From NCBI GenBank assembly GCA_900319795.1, contig ONPU01000001.1:186001-250000 (forward strand): a stretch of 64,000 bases of DNA, given 5' to 3'. The notes beneath the pieces are model-generated. The model was given only the letters and a program-made list of their open reading frames with translations. It searched no databases and was not told the DNA's origin. The position numbers and the translations under genes are program-made. Origin of the DNA: an uncultured Eubacteriales bacterium (GTDB lineage Bacteria; Bacillota; Clostridia; Lachnospirales; Lachnospiraceae). Of this stretch, positions 1-8,163 are shown piece after piece (position 1 is the stretch's first letter; each line of letters starts with the position of its first letter).

Positions 1-669
1 CTGATAACTCACTTCCGTATCGACGGCGTCACGGGTCGTTCCCGCGATATCGGAAACGATCAGCCGGTTCTCTCCCATGAGCTTATTGATGATGCTGGAT
101 TTGCCGACATTCGGCTTCCCGACGATGGCAACCTTCGGAAGTTCGCTCTCCTCTTCGTCGATATCCAGATCCTCCAAAGAGGCCGTAACCTGATCCAGCA
201 GCTCTCCGATTCCCTGACGGTTCGCGGCGGAAATCGCCACGGGATCGCCGATTCCGAGTTCATAGAACTCATAGACATACGGCGACTGTTTGACATAATT
301 GTCGACGGCATTGACGCACAGGACAACCGGTTTGCCCGATTTCCGAAGCATGTCCGCGACTTTCCCGTCGGCATCCACAAGGCCGTTTCGAAGATCGGTC
401 ATGAAGATAATCACATCCGCGGTCTCGATGGCGATCTGCGCCTGTTCCCGCATCTGTTTTAAAATGATATCTCCGCTCTCCGGCTCGATGCCTCCCGTAT
501 CCACCAGAGTAAAATGATATCCGGACCATTCCACATCCGCATAGATACGGTCGCGTGTAACACCCGGCGTATCCTTAATAATTGAAATATTTTTTCCGGC
601 CAGAGCATTGAACAATGTCGATTTGCCGACATTCGGCCGTCCTACGATCGCTACGATTGCTTTTCCCAT
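1..669 (-). CDS. der: GTPase Der (EngA), N-terminal part, cut by window edge
   Basis: Der is a tandem-GTPase factor needed for late assembly of the 50S ribosomal subunit. Reading the minus strand from ATG at 669, the product starts [20 protein letters not shown], with the first P-loop GRPNVGKST and switch motif DTPGVTRDR, then DTGG. A linker rich in D and E follows, and then a second GTPase domain opens with GKPNVGKSS and DIAGTTRDA. Two consecutive G domains separated by an acidic linker are diagnostic of Der. The 3' part (rest of domain 2 and the KH-like domain) lies outside the window. It follows the DUF512 gene by 27 bp and probably shares its promoter at 2199-2227. Confidence 0.97.
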   Translation of the reverse strand, partial: MGKAIVAIVGRPNVGKSTLFNALAGKNISIIKDTPGVTRDRIYADVEWSGYHFTLVDTGGIEPESGDIILKQMREQAQIAIETADVIIFMTDLRNGLVDADGKVADMLRKSGKPVVLCVNAVDNYVKQSPYVYEFYELGIGDPVAISAANRQGIGELLDQVTASLEDLDIDEEESELPKVAIVGKPNVGKSSIINKLMGENRLIVSDIAGTTRDAVDTEVSYQ

Positions 670-696
670 AATCCTTCTCTTTCAGGTCTTATGATT

Positions 697-2133
697 TTAT
701 AATTCATATCCCGCTTTTTCCCTGTAGTCTTCATAAGGAAGCCCGCAGGCGGAAAAAACAAGATCCTTCCCGTCATCAGATACAATGCGGACAGAAATGT
801 CCAGTGCTGAGCGGACATCGTCCACGGTCATGTCATCCAGGAACAGTTCCTCATCCCTTTTCAGCATAACGGACGGAATGAGCAGCTCGTCTCCCTTCGG
901 CAGTTCCTTCTGAAACTGCTCTTTCATCTGCCGGATCAGGTCGCCGCCCGTAATCAGTCCCGTCACGGTGATCTGTTCGCCGAAAAAGTCATTGCGGATT
1001 GCCGCGACAAAAACACGGATTTCCGGGAACGCTCTTTCTATATTGGAAGCGACTTTTCCGAGCTCTTTTTCTGCAAGAAGTCCGCTTACAAGTATAACTG
1101 TCCGGGGCTTAATTACGGCGCTTCCCTTACGAACGTCTTCGGAGAGCTCTTCGATGGCTCTGTCCGTCTCGATCTGCTGGAGCCTTACGATTCCGACTCC
1201 GTTTTCGTATTGCAGAAAACCGTCGTAACGGGCTTCTTCCGGCAGCTCTCTTCCGGCGAGAATATACCATTCATCGGAAGCATGTATAAAATGTCTCGGC
1301 GCTCCCCGCATCAGGTCCGGTTCTGTCTCATGTGCGTCCGGCACATAGGACAGGGACAGCTGCTCCCAGATCCGTTTCTGCCATGTTTCGATCTGGTCAA
1401 TGACCCGCGAAGCATCTTCAGGAGTAAACGGCTTAAGTTCCGTAAGCCCTTCACGGTAACGGCTGAGTCCGACCGGCACAACCGACACGGACTGCATTTC
1501 CGGAAGATACGCGGTGAGATCCCGGATCGTCCGGTCCAGTTCCTCGCCGTCATTCCATCCCTTGCAGAGCACGATCTGCCCGTTCATCGCTATGTGGGCA
1601 TCCTTCAGGCGCTTCATCTTTTCGAATACGGAACCCGCGAAACGGTTCCGCAGCATCTTTACGCGAAGCTCGGGATTCGTCGTCTGAACGGAAATATTGA
1701 TCGGTTCCATTCGGTATTCGATGATCCGATCGATGTCGTGGTCGGACATATTTGTCAAAGTGACGTAATTGCCCTGCAAAAAGGAAAGCCGGGAGTCATC
1801 GTCTTTAAAATAGAGCGTCTTCCTCATTCCCTTTGGAAGCTGGTCTATAAAGCAGAAAATGCATTTGTTGCAGCAGGAACGGTAATCGTCCATAAGACCG
1901 CTTTCAAATGAGATTCCGAAGTCCTCCTCATCCGGCTCAATGGTCAGTTCCGTCTCGTCCCCGTTTTCCTCCCGGATCAGAAGAGTCACTTCAGGGCGCG
2001 TCATGGCAAAGCGATAATCAAAAACATCTTCTACGTCTTTCCCGTTAACGGAGACAAGATACATACCCGGTTCTATACCGAGTTCCCAGGCATAGCTTCC
2101 TTCCTCGACCCGGTCGATCCGATGTACTGCCAT
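697..2133 (-). CDS. DUF512 radical-SAM protein with N-terminal PDZ-like domain
   Basis: This 478-residue protein belongs to the DUF512 family, which is widespread in Clostridia and cyanobacteria and often sits next to der; its reaction is unknown. Residues 1-60 look PDZ-like (GSYAWELGIEPG, LVSVNGKDV). A radical-SAM type CxxxCxxC cluster motif follows at about residues 87-94 (CCNKCIFC) and is directly followed by FIDQLPKGMR, typical of the family. The C-terminal third holds a conserved segment with GLITGGDLIRQ and PSVMLKRDE. The ATG at 2133 is preceded by AAAGGGA and by a good promoter at 2199-2227. Membership of the family is clear; function is not, although its constant linkage to der suggests a ribosome or RNA-modification role (inference). 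Confidence 0.9.
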   Translation of the reverse strand: MAVHRIDRVEEGSYAWELGIEPGMYLVSVNGKDVEDVFDYRFAMTRPEVTLLIREENGDETELTIEPDEEDFGISFESGLMDDYRSCCNKCIFCFIDQLPKGMRKTLYFKDDDSRLSFLQGNYVTLTNMSDHDIDRIIEYRMEPINISVQTTNPELRVKMLRNRFAGSVFEKMKRLKDAHIAMNGQIVLCKGWNDGEELDRTIRDLTAYLPEMQSVSVVPVGLSRYREGLTELKPFTPEDASRVIDQIETWQKRIWEQLSLSYVPDAHETEPDLMRGAPRHFIHASDEWYILAGRELPEEARYDGFLQYENGVGIVRLQQIETDRAIEELSEDVRKGSAVIKPRTVILVSGLLAEKELGKVASNIERAFPEIRVFVAAIRNDFFGEQITVTGLITGGDLIRQMKEQFQKELPKGDELLIPSVMLKRDEELFLDDMTVDDVRSALDISVRIVSDDGKDLVFSACGLPYEDYREKAGYEL

Positions 2134-2198
2134 TTGTGTCCCTTTCCGGCTTCCTCATCCCAGATGTTGATGTCGTACTGCCCTTGAATATCACGCCT

Positions 2199-2227
2199 AT
2201 CATAACAATTTTCCCGAAATAGTGCAA
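2199..2227 (-). promoter_or_regulatory. Sigma-A promoter of DUF512-der
   Basis: The minus strand has -35 TTGCAC (2227-2222), a 17-bp spacer and -10 TATGAT (2204-2199). The transcript would start near 2192, about 60 nt before the DUF512 ATG. The promoter diverges from the prs promoter 54 bp away. Confidence 0.75.
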
Positions 2228-2280
2228 GGTAAGTGAAAAACGGCACAAAAGTGAAATGCGGCGCATTCTTCATGATTTGA

Positions 2281-2309
2281 TTCACAATCCCTTTAAATAA
2301 TGCTATACT
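2281..2309 (+). promoter_or_regulatory. Sigma-A promoter of prs with extended -10
   Basis: The plus strand has -35 TTCACA (2281-2286), exactly 17 bp, and -10 TATACT (2304-2309) preceded by TGC, an extended -10 element. The start codon of prs is about 32 nt downstream of the predicted start site. Confidence 0.8.
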
Positions 2310-2347
2310 TGGCACATACTAATTGTCATTTCCTAAGGGAGGCCTCT

Positions 2348-3559
2348 ATGTCCGCAAATGAAAAAACCGTCAAAAAGTATCCGAGTGCTCCTCTTAAGAT
2401 TGCCTACATCGAAGGCAGCAAACCGATAGCTCGACAGATCAACAACGCTCTTGTGAAAATGAGACGCAGTATCGCGGATCATGATAAATCTGCCGAAGAA
2501 ATATCCGGTTATATCGAGCCTTCCTACCTTCTGGATGTCAGGCTTTCACGCTATGGTACCGGTGAAGGAAGAGCCATTATTAACGGCTCTATCAGAGGAA
2601 CTGATCTTTACATTGTCGCGGACGTAATGAATTACAGCGTGACCTTCAAAGTCTGCGGACATACCAATCACATGTCTCCGGACAACCATTTCCAGGACCT
2701 GAAGCGGATCATCTCCGCGGCTAACGGAAAAGCCCACAGAATTTCCGTCATCATGCCGTTCCTCTATGAGAGCCGGCAGCATAAGCGTTCCGGCAGAGAG
2801 TCGCTGGACGCGGCCATGGCCCTTCGGGAACTTCAGAACTACGGCGTACAGGAAATCATCACGATCGACGCGCACGATCCCCGTGTCCGCAACGTCATTC
2901 CGCTTCGAGGATTCGACAATTTCATGCCGACTTACCAGTTCCTCAGGGCTCTTTTGAAGGCGGCTCCCGACCTCATGTTCGACAGCGGTCACTTTATGGT
3001 GATCAGCCCGGATGAAGGGGCTATGAACAGAGCGGTCTATTTCTCCAACGTGCTCGGCGCGGACATCGGAATGTTCTATAAGCGCAGAGACTATTCCGTG
3101 ATTATCAACGGGAAGAATCCGATCGTCGCTCATGAATTCCTCGGTGATTCCGTCGAAGGCAAAGACTGTGTCATCATCGACGACATGATCTCCTCGGGAG
3201 GTTCGATGCTCGACGTCTGCAAACAGATTAAAGAACGGGGCGCGAACCGAATCTTCATCTGTACGACATTCGGACTGTTTACCGACGGATTCGAAAAGTT
3301 CGATGAAGCTTATGAGGAAGGTCTGTTTACGAAACTGATCACAACCAACTGCTGCTACAGGCCGCCGGAATTACTGAAAAAGCCGTATTACGAGCCGGCC
3401 AATATGCATAAATATCTGGCGGCAGTGATCAATACGCTGAATCACGACGAATCCATCGATAAGGTAAAGAGCACCACCCACAAGATCTCACGTATGCTTG
3501 AGCGCAGTAAAAAATCATCCGATTATGACGAGAACGAACCGGAACTGATCGAGGAATAA
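2348..3559 (+). CDS. prs: Ribose-phosphate pyrophosphokinase, long divergent type
   Basis: PRPP synthetase makes 5-phosphoribosyl-1-diphosphate from ribose 5-phosphate and ATP, for purine, pyrimidine, NAD, histidine and tryptophan synthesis. The ATG at 2348 has a strong AAGGGAGG site and gives 403 residues, against about 315 for the common bacterial enzyme. The PRPP-binding loop is recognisable as VIIDDMISSGGSM (about residue 278), and the catalytic loop as FYKRRDYS. Several landmarks deviate from the classical form: FLYESRQHKR stands where FGYARQDRK is usual, IDAHDP replaces VDLHAE, and SPDEGA replaces SPDIGG. The N-terminus and C-terminus are both extended. I take it as an active paralogous class common in Clostridia, but activity is inferred. 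It is monocistronic, with its own promoter and terminator, convergent with the EF-G-like gene. Confidence 0.92.
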   Translation: MSANEKTVKKYPSAPLKIAYIEGSKPIARQINNALVKMRRSIADHDKSAEEISGYIEPSYLLDVRLSRYGTGEGRAIINGSIRGTDLYIVADVMNYSVTFKVCGHTNHMSPDNHFQDLKRIISAANGKAHRISVIMPFLYESRQHKRSGRESLDAAMALRELQNYGVQEIITIDAHDPRVRNVIPLRGFDNFMPTYQFLRALLKAAPDLMFDSGHFMVISPDEGAMNRAVYFSNVLGADIGMFYKRRDYSVIINGKNPIVAHEFLGDSVEGKDCVIIDDMISSGGSMLDVCKQIKERGANRIFICTTFGLFTDGFEKFDEAYEEGLFTKLITTNCCYRPPELLKKPYYEPANMHKYLAAVINTLNHDESIDKVKSTTHKISRMLERSKKSSDYDENEPELIEE

Positions 3560-3590
3560 GTGATCGATTCATTTCAATTATAAAGCATAG

Positions 3591-3623
3591 AAAAGACGGG
3601 TTTCTGCCCGTCTTTTCTTAATG
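3591..3623. terminator. Bidirectional terminator between prs and EF-G-like gene
   Basis: A perfect 10-bp stem AAAAGACGGG/CCCGTCTTTT (3591-3600, 3607-3616) with a 6-nt loop lies between two convergent genes. A/T runs on both sides make it usable in both directions. Confidence 0.85.
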
Positions 3624-3646
3624 TTTTTTTCAGTTTGAATGCTGCT

Positions 3647-5737
3647 TTATTCGTCAGCCGCTTTGACTTCGTCAGCACGTAAAGCAACCTGCTTCGCCTG
3701 AACATCTGCCGGAGCCTGTTCATAGCGGGCGAATTCAAATTCGAAGTCGCCGGATCCGCCGGTCATGGAGCGAAGGACAGTGCCGTATCCGTAGATTTCG
3801 GTCTGCGGAACATCCGCTTCGATCACGGTGAGGCCTTTTCCTGCCGGATTCATTCCGAGCACGCGGCCGCGTCTCTTGTTGAGATCGCCCATTACATCGC
3901 CGGTGAACTGATCCTTAACAGTGACCTTCAGGTTGATGATCGGCTCAAGAAGGATCGGATCCGCTTTCATAAAGCCCTCTTTGAAAGCGAAGTGGGTCGC
4001 TGTCTTGAAAGCCTGTTCGGAAGAGTCAACCGGATGATAAGAGCCGTCATAAAGAGTGGCCTTCACGCCGACAACCGGATAAGCGGCAAGCGGTCCTGCC
4101 TGGACGCATTCCGTAAGACCCTTTTCAACTGCCGGATAGTAGTTCTTCGGAACAGCGCCGCCGACGACTTCAATCGCGAATTCATAGGGCTCTTCCAGAT
4201 TTCCGCTCGGCTCAAAGCGCATACGGACGTCACCGTACTGGCCGTGTCCGCCGGACTGCTTCTTATATTTACCCTGAACGTCGCTCTTCTTCCGGATTGT
4301 TTCACGGAAAGCAACCTTCGGCTCGGAAAGTTCGATATCGACTTTATATCTTTCCTTCAGCTTGCTCTTGATGATATCAATCTGCTGATCGCCGATACCG
4401 TAGATCAGGGACTGATGATTCGCGGAATCGATCACGGTCTTGAATGTCAGATCTTCCGCCGCAAGTCTTGAAAGAGCCTGCGCGACCTTATCTTCATCGC
4501 CCTTGTTGACGGCACGATATCTTTCGATCGTGAACGGCCTCGAAAGCTTGGTCTTTTCAAATACAACGGGAACAGCCTTCGTAGACAGGGAGTCGCCGGT
4601 AGCGACATCGCCCATCTTGGAAAGAGCGCCGATATCGCCTGCGCAGAGCTCGGAAACTTCCTGAGGCTTATTGCCGCGGATGATGTAGAGCTTGCCGAGA
4701 CGTTCGTCATTGCTCTTGTCGACATTGTACAGGGTGTCATCCGGAGTCAGAGTTCCGGAGCAGACCTTGATCAGGTTGTATTTACCGATGAACGGATCGG
4801 CGATGGTCTTGAAGACATACGCTGTCTTCGGTCCGTCTGCCTTATAGTCGGCATCGAAGGTTTCGTTGTTCTTTGTATTGGTTCCGCTCTTCTTTCTCTG
4901 AGAGGGATCCGGGAAGTAATTGACGATATCATCCATCAGCGCCACAACGCCCTGGAGGTTGTTCGGAGATCCCATGAGAACCGGAACGATCGAGGAATCC
5001 GATACGTTGACGGAAAGGGCTTCGTTGATTTCTTCCGGAGTAAAATCGTCTCCGCCGAAGAACCGTTCCATAAACTCTTCGCTTGTTTCGGCGACGGATT
5101 CCATCAGAGCGTCATAAGCGCCTTCAACTTCGCCTTCGAGATCAGTGGGGATAGCGGCCGGCTTGACACTGCCCTTATCGCCGTAAACGCCGCCGTTTTT
5201 CGTAATCACGTTCACGCAGCCCGTAAACTTTCCGCCTTCGATGACCGGGAAGTGAAGCGGGGCGATCTTATTGCCGTAGAGTTCCTGAAGATTCTCAATG
5301 ACCTGGTTGTAATTCACATCGGCGTTATCGATCTCCGTCACGAAGATCATACGCGGAAGGTTGTATTCTTCGCAGATATTCCAGGCCTTTTCCGTACCGA
5401 CCTGAACACCGTCCTTGCCGGAAATGACAATCACAGCGGCATCGGCAGCAGAGGCAGCCTCTTCTACTTCACCGACAAAATCAAAATATCCGGGTGTATC
5501 CAGAATATTGATCTTAGTTCCTTTCCACTCAACGGGAACCACTGAAGCGGAGATTGAGAATTTTCTCTTGATCTCTTCTTTATCATAATCACTTACGGTA
5601 TTGCCGGCTGTAACGGTACCGATTCTGGTCGTTGCACCGCTCAAATAAGCCATGGCTTCCGTCAGGGTCGTCTTGCCGGCTCCGCCGTGACCGAGAAAAA
5701 CCACATTGCGAATTTTGTCAGTTTTGTAGACGTTCAT
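3647..5737 (-). CDS. EF-G-like translational GTPase (EF-G2 type)
   Basis: This 696-residue protein has the five-domain architecture of elongation factor G but belongs to the divergent EF-G-like branch rather than canonical FusA. Visible are the P-loop GHGGAGKT (residues 16-23; canonical EF-G has GHIDAGKT), DTPGY (80-84), and domain IV/V segments GQYGDVRMRF and GSYHPVDSS. The G4 position reads FVTEIDN where NKxD is expected, so guanine recognition looks degenerate. ATG at 5737 is chosen because AGGAGGAA lies at ideal distance; an ATG 18 bp upstream has no site. It sits alone, away from any str operon, under its own promoter. Known relatives bind GTP and ribosomes in some bacteria; the role here is not deducible. 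Confidence 0.88.
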   Translation of the reverse strand: MNVYKTDKIRNVVFLGHGGAGKTTLTEAMAYLSGATTRIGTVTAGNTVSDYDKEEIKRKFSISASVVPVEWKGTKINILDTPGYFDFVGEVEEAASAADAAVIVISGKDGVQVGTEKAWNICEEYNLPRMIFVTEIDNADVNYNQVIENLQELYGNKIAPLHFPVIEGGKFTGCVNVITKNGGVYGDKGSVKPAAIPTDLEGEVEGAYDALMESVAETSEEFMERFFGGDDFTPEEINEALSVNVSDSSIVPVLMGSPNNLQGVVALMDDIVNYFPDPSQRKKSGTNTKNNETFDADYKADGPKTAYVFKTIADPFIGKYNLIKVCSGTLTPDDTLYNVDKSNDERLGKLYIIRGNKPQEVSELCAGDIGALSKMGDVATGDSLSTKAVPVVFEKTKLSRPFTIERYRAVNKGDEDKVAQALSRLAAEDLTFKTVIDSANHQSLIYGIGDQQIDIIKSKLKERYKVDIELSEPKVAFRETIRKKSDVQGKYKKQSGGHGQYGDVRMRFEPSGNLEEPYEFAIEVVGGAVPKNYYPAVEKGLTECVQAGPLAAYPVVGVKATLYDGSYHPVDSSEQAFKTATHFAFKEGFMKADPILLEPIINLKVTVKDQFTGDVMGDLNKRRGRVLGMNPAGKGLTVIEADVPQTEIYGYGTVLRSMTGGSGDFEFEFARYEQAPADVQAKQVALRADEVKAADE

Positions 5738-5843
5738 ACATTCCTCCTGAAGCATATATTATCATTCCGCGGCACGCATCCTGCAGATTCTTATGCAAAA
5801 ACACAAGAGGGGTGCTTACTTTGAAATGACTGCACATGTCAAT

Positions 5844-5872
5844 ATTATATAAAAGGAACAGGATACATTCAA
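5844..5872 (-). promoter_or_regulatory. Sigma-A promoter of EF-G-like gene
   Basis: The minus strand has -35 TTGAAT (5872-5867), a 17-bp spacer and -10 TATAAT (5849-5844). The leader is about 100 nt long. Confidence 0.8.
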
Positions 5873-5904
5873 GTATTTTCGGTATATAATCACAAGTTTG
5901 GCTT

Positions 5905-7008
5905 TTATTCGTAAACCGTATACCCTTTTGTCCTGAGGAGTTCTGCCGCCTGCCTTGACGGATCTTCTTCGTAGAATTCTATGCGCAGAACGCCTCTCTC
6001 ATAGGATCTGTTGTGGACAATCCCGATATTTTTGATCGAGATATGAGCCGCAGCCAGTATTGCCGCGATTTCGGCAATAGCACCTGCCTCGTCGTTCAGA
6101 TCCGTATAAATCCTGTATTCCCTGCGAATCGGACCGCTGGTCTGCTCCTGGAAGGAATCCCTGTATTCCTTGCATTCCGTAAAATACTCCAGCAGTTTGT
6201 CGGAGTCTTCATTGCGGATCGCGAAGCGGAACTCCGTAAGCATCCGGACGTATTTGTCCAGAATGCTGCAGATCTCTTCCGTGTTGGCCATACAGATCTC
6301 CTGCCACATCTGAGGGGAAGAGGAAGAAATCCGGGTAATGTCCTTGAATCCTCCCGCGGCAATCATCTTCATATAGGTATGTTCGTCATCCAGTTCCCGC
6401 ACCATATTGACAAGACAGGCTGAAATCACATGCGGCACATGGCTGACGGCCGCTGTAATATGGTCATGTTCCGCGGCGGTCAGAATAAGAGGGAGCGCTC
6501 CGAGCGAAGAAATGAATGCCGAGAACGCGCTGACCTCCTGAAGCTCCATCTCTTCCGACGGGGTCAGGATATACCAGGCGTTTTCAAACATCCGGTCCGT
6601 TGAATGGGCATAACCCGTTTTCTCCGAACCGGTCATCGGATGGCCGCCGATAAAGAAGCGTTCCAGCTCCAGTTCCTTTACCATTGCATGAATCTCGGAT
6701 TTTGTGGAACCGACGTCGCTTAAGATCGTCCCTTCGGAAAGATGCGGTTTCAAAAGCTCAAGATATTTCCTCACGGAAAGAACCGGCACGCACAGGAAGA
6801 TATAGTCGCATTCCGAGAAGACTTCCGTGATATCCCAGCTCGGCTCATCGATGATTCCCTCATAAAGCGCTTCATTGAGCACCTCATTCGTTCTGTTGTA
6901 GGCAATGATCCGGATGTCCGGATAAACTCTTTTGATTGTTCTCGCCAAGCCTCCGCCGATGAGTCCGAGTCCGATGATTCCTATAGTCTCAACATGATCC
7001 TTGTTCAT
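5905..7008 (-). CDS. tyrA: Prephenate dehydrogenase with ACT domain
   Basis: TyrA oxidatively decarboxylates prephenate to 4-hydroxyphenylpyruvate with NAD, the committed step to tyrosine. The 367-residue product begins with a Rossmann motif GIIGLGLIGGGLA (about residues 9-21). The catalytic histidine lies in GGHPMTGSEKTG, and the second conserved histidine region reads AAVSHVPHVIS. The C-terminal 80 residues (YRIYTDLNDEAGAIAEIAAI) form an ACT domain, which normally binds tyrosine for feedback inhibition. ATG 7008 is chosen over GTG 7020 because GAGGGA lies 5 nt upstream of it. It closes the pheS-pheT-queA-tyrA run, giving a thematic link of phenylalanine charging and tyrosine synthesis. Confidence 0.95.
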   Translation of the reverse strand: MNKDHVETIGIIGLGLIGGGLARTIKRVYPDIRIIAYNRTNEVLNEALYEGIIDEPSWDITEVFSECDYIFLCVPVLSVRKYLELLKPHLSEGTILSDVGSTKSEIHAMVKELELERFFIGGHPMTGSEKTGYAHSTDRMFENAWYILTPSEEMELQEVSAFSAFISSLGALPLILTAAEHDHITAAVSHVPHVISACLVNMVRELDDEHTYMKMIAAGGFKDITRISSSSPQMWQEICMANTEEICSILDKYVRMLTEFRFAIRNEDSDKLLEYFTECKEYRDSFQEQTSGPIRREYRIYTDLNDEAGAIAEIAAILAAAHISIKNIGIVHNRSYERGVLRIEFYEEDPSRQAAELLRTKGYTVYE

Positions 7009-7046
7009 ATGTTCCCTCACATTTTTCCAATGCAGTTCGTAAAAGC

Positions 7047-8090
7047 TCAGATGATGAGCATGGCGTCCCCGAAACTGAAGAAGCGGAATTTCAAATCCAC
7101 CGCTTTTTTGTAGGCTTCCATAATATGGTCTTTTCCGGCAAATGCCGATACAAGCATAATCAGTGTCGATTCCGGGAGGTGGAAGTTCGTGATGAGACCA
7201 TCCATGACCTTAAACCGATAGCCGGGATAGATAAAGATACTGGTATCCGCGCTTCCGGCGTGAACCGTCCCCTGTTCGTCCGCGGCGGATTCGAGCGTTC
7301 TGCAGGAAGTGGTTCCGACACAGATCACCCTGCCGCCCTCTTCTTTCGTACGCTTGATCAGGTCGGCGGTTTCCGGACTTACGATATAGTGTTCCGAATG
7401 CATATGGTGGTCTGTGATCTCTTCCGCTTTCACCGGACGGAATGTACCGAGGCCGACGTGAAGCGTCACGTGCGCAATCCCGACGCCGCTGTCCCGAAGC
7501 TCCTGAAGGAGTTCATTTGTAAAATGAAGACCTGCGGTAGGCGCGGCCGCGCTTCCGTCATATTTCGCGTAAACCGTATTATAGCGGGTTTTGTCCTCAA
7601 GACGGTGCGTAATATAAGGCGGAAGAGGCATCTCTCCCAGTTCGGAGAGGATTTCCTCGAAAACGCCCTCATATTCGAAGCGGATCTTTCTGTTGCCTTC
7701 TTCGAGCAGCTCTTCGACATGGGCCGTAAGGGGATAGGTGCCGTTTTCATTTTTCGTACCGAAAACGATCTCCGCCCCCGGACGTGCCTTTTTCCCCGGT
7801 TTCACAAGGGTTTCCCAGCACCGTTCATCCAGCCTTTTCAAAAGAAGAATCTCGATTTTTCCGCCCGTATCCGCCTTCTGACCGATGAGGCGGGCCGGAA
7901 TGACCTTTGTATCGTTGATGACGAGGAGATCACCCGGCCTGAGATACTGTCCGATCTCACTGAAGCGGGTTTCGGAAATGCTGCCGCTCTCCCTGTCAAG
8001 AACCATCAGCCTCGATGCGGAACGGTCAATGAGAGGATCCTGCGCAATCAATTCCGGAGGAAGTTCATAATAAAAATCTGATGTTTTCAT
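7047..8090 (-). CDS. queA: S-adenosylmethionine:tRNA ribosyltransferase-isomerase
   Basis: QueA transfers and isomerises the ribosyl moiety of SAM onto preQ1-modified tRNA to form epoxyqueuosine at wobble position 34. The 347-residue product starts [19 protein letters not shown], the standard QueA N-terminus, and carries [32 protein letters not shown] and [10 protein letters not shown]. The ATG at 8090 is chosen because the upstream extension has no family similarity. No tgt follows here; tyrA is next. Confidence 0.96.
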   Translation of the reverse strand: MKTSDFYYELPPELIAQDPLIDRSASRLMVLDRESGSISETRFSEIGQYLRPGDLLVINDTKVIPARLIGQKADTGGKIEILLLKRLDERCWETLVKPGKKARPGAEIVFGTKNENGTYPLTAHVEELLEEGNRKIRFEYEGVFEEILSELGEMPLPPYITHRLEDKTRYNTVYAKYDGSAAAPTAGLHFTNELLQELRDSGVGIAHVTLHVGLGTFRPVKAEEITDHHMHSEHYIVSPETADLIKRTKEEGGRVICVGTTSCRTLESAADEQGTVHAGSADTSIFIYPGYRFKVMDGLITNFHLPESTLIMLVSAFAGKDHIMEAYKKAVDLKFRFFSFGDAMLII

Positions 8091-8123
8091 GCGTTCATCC
8101 TGTAATCTGCCATAAAACAGAGA

Positions 8124-8155
8124 TTGCCGCAGCAACATTTCTTAAGCTGCGGCAA
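8124..8155 (-). terminator. Hairpin between pheT and queA
   Basis: A perfect 10-bp inverted repeat TTGCCGCAGC/GCTGCGGCAA with a 12-nt loop lies in the 73-bp gap. On the minus strand it is followed by a broken T tract (TCTCTGTTTTA), so it may be a partial terminator that lowers queA-tyrA expression relative to pheST. Confidence 0.5.
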
Positions 8156-8163
8156 CCAAACTT

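Noticed and set aside
2227..2265. AAAAGTGAAATGCGG near prs as a second copy of the glgA-recA palindrome
   Set aside because: Only a short A-rich stretch is shared; the inverted-repeat tiers are missing.
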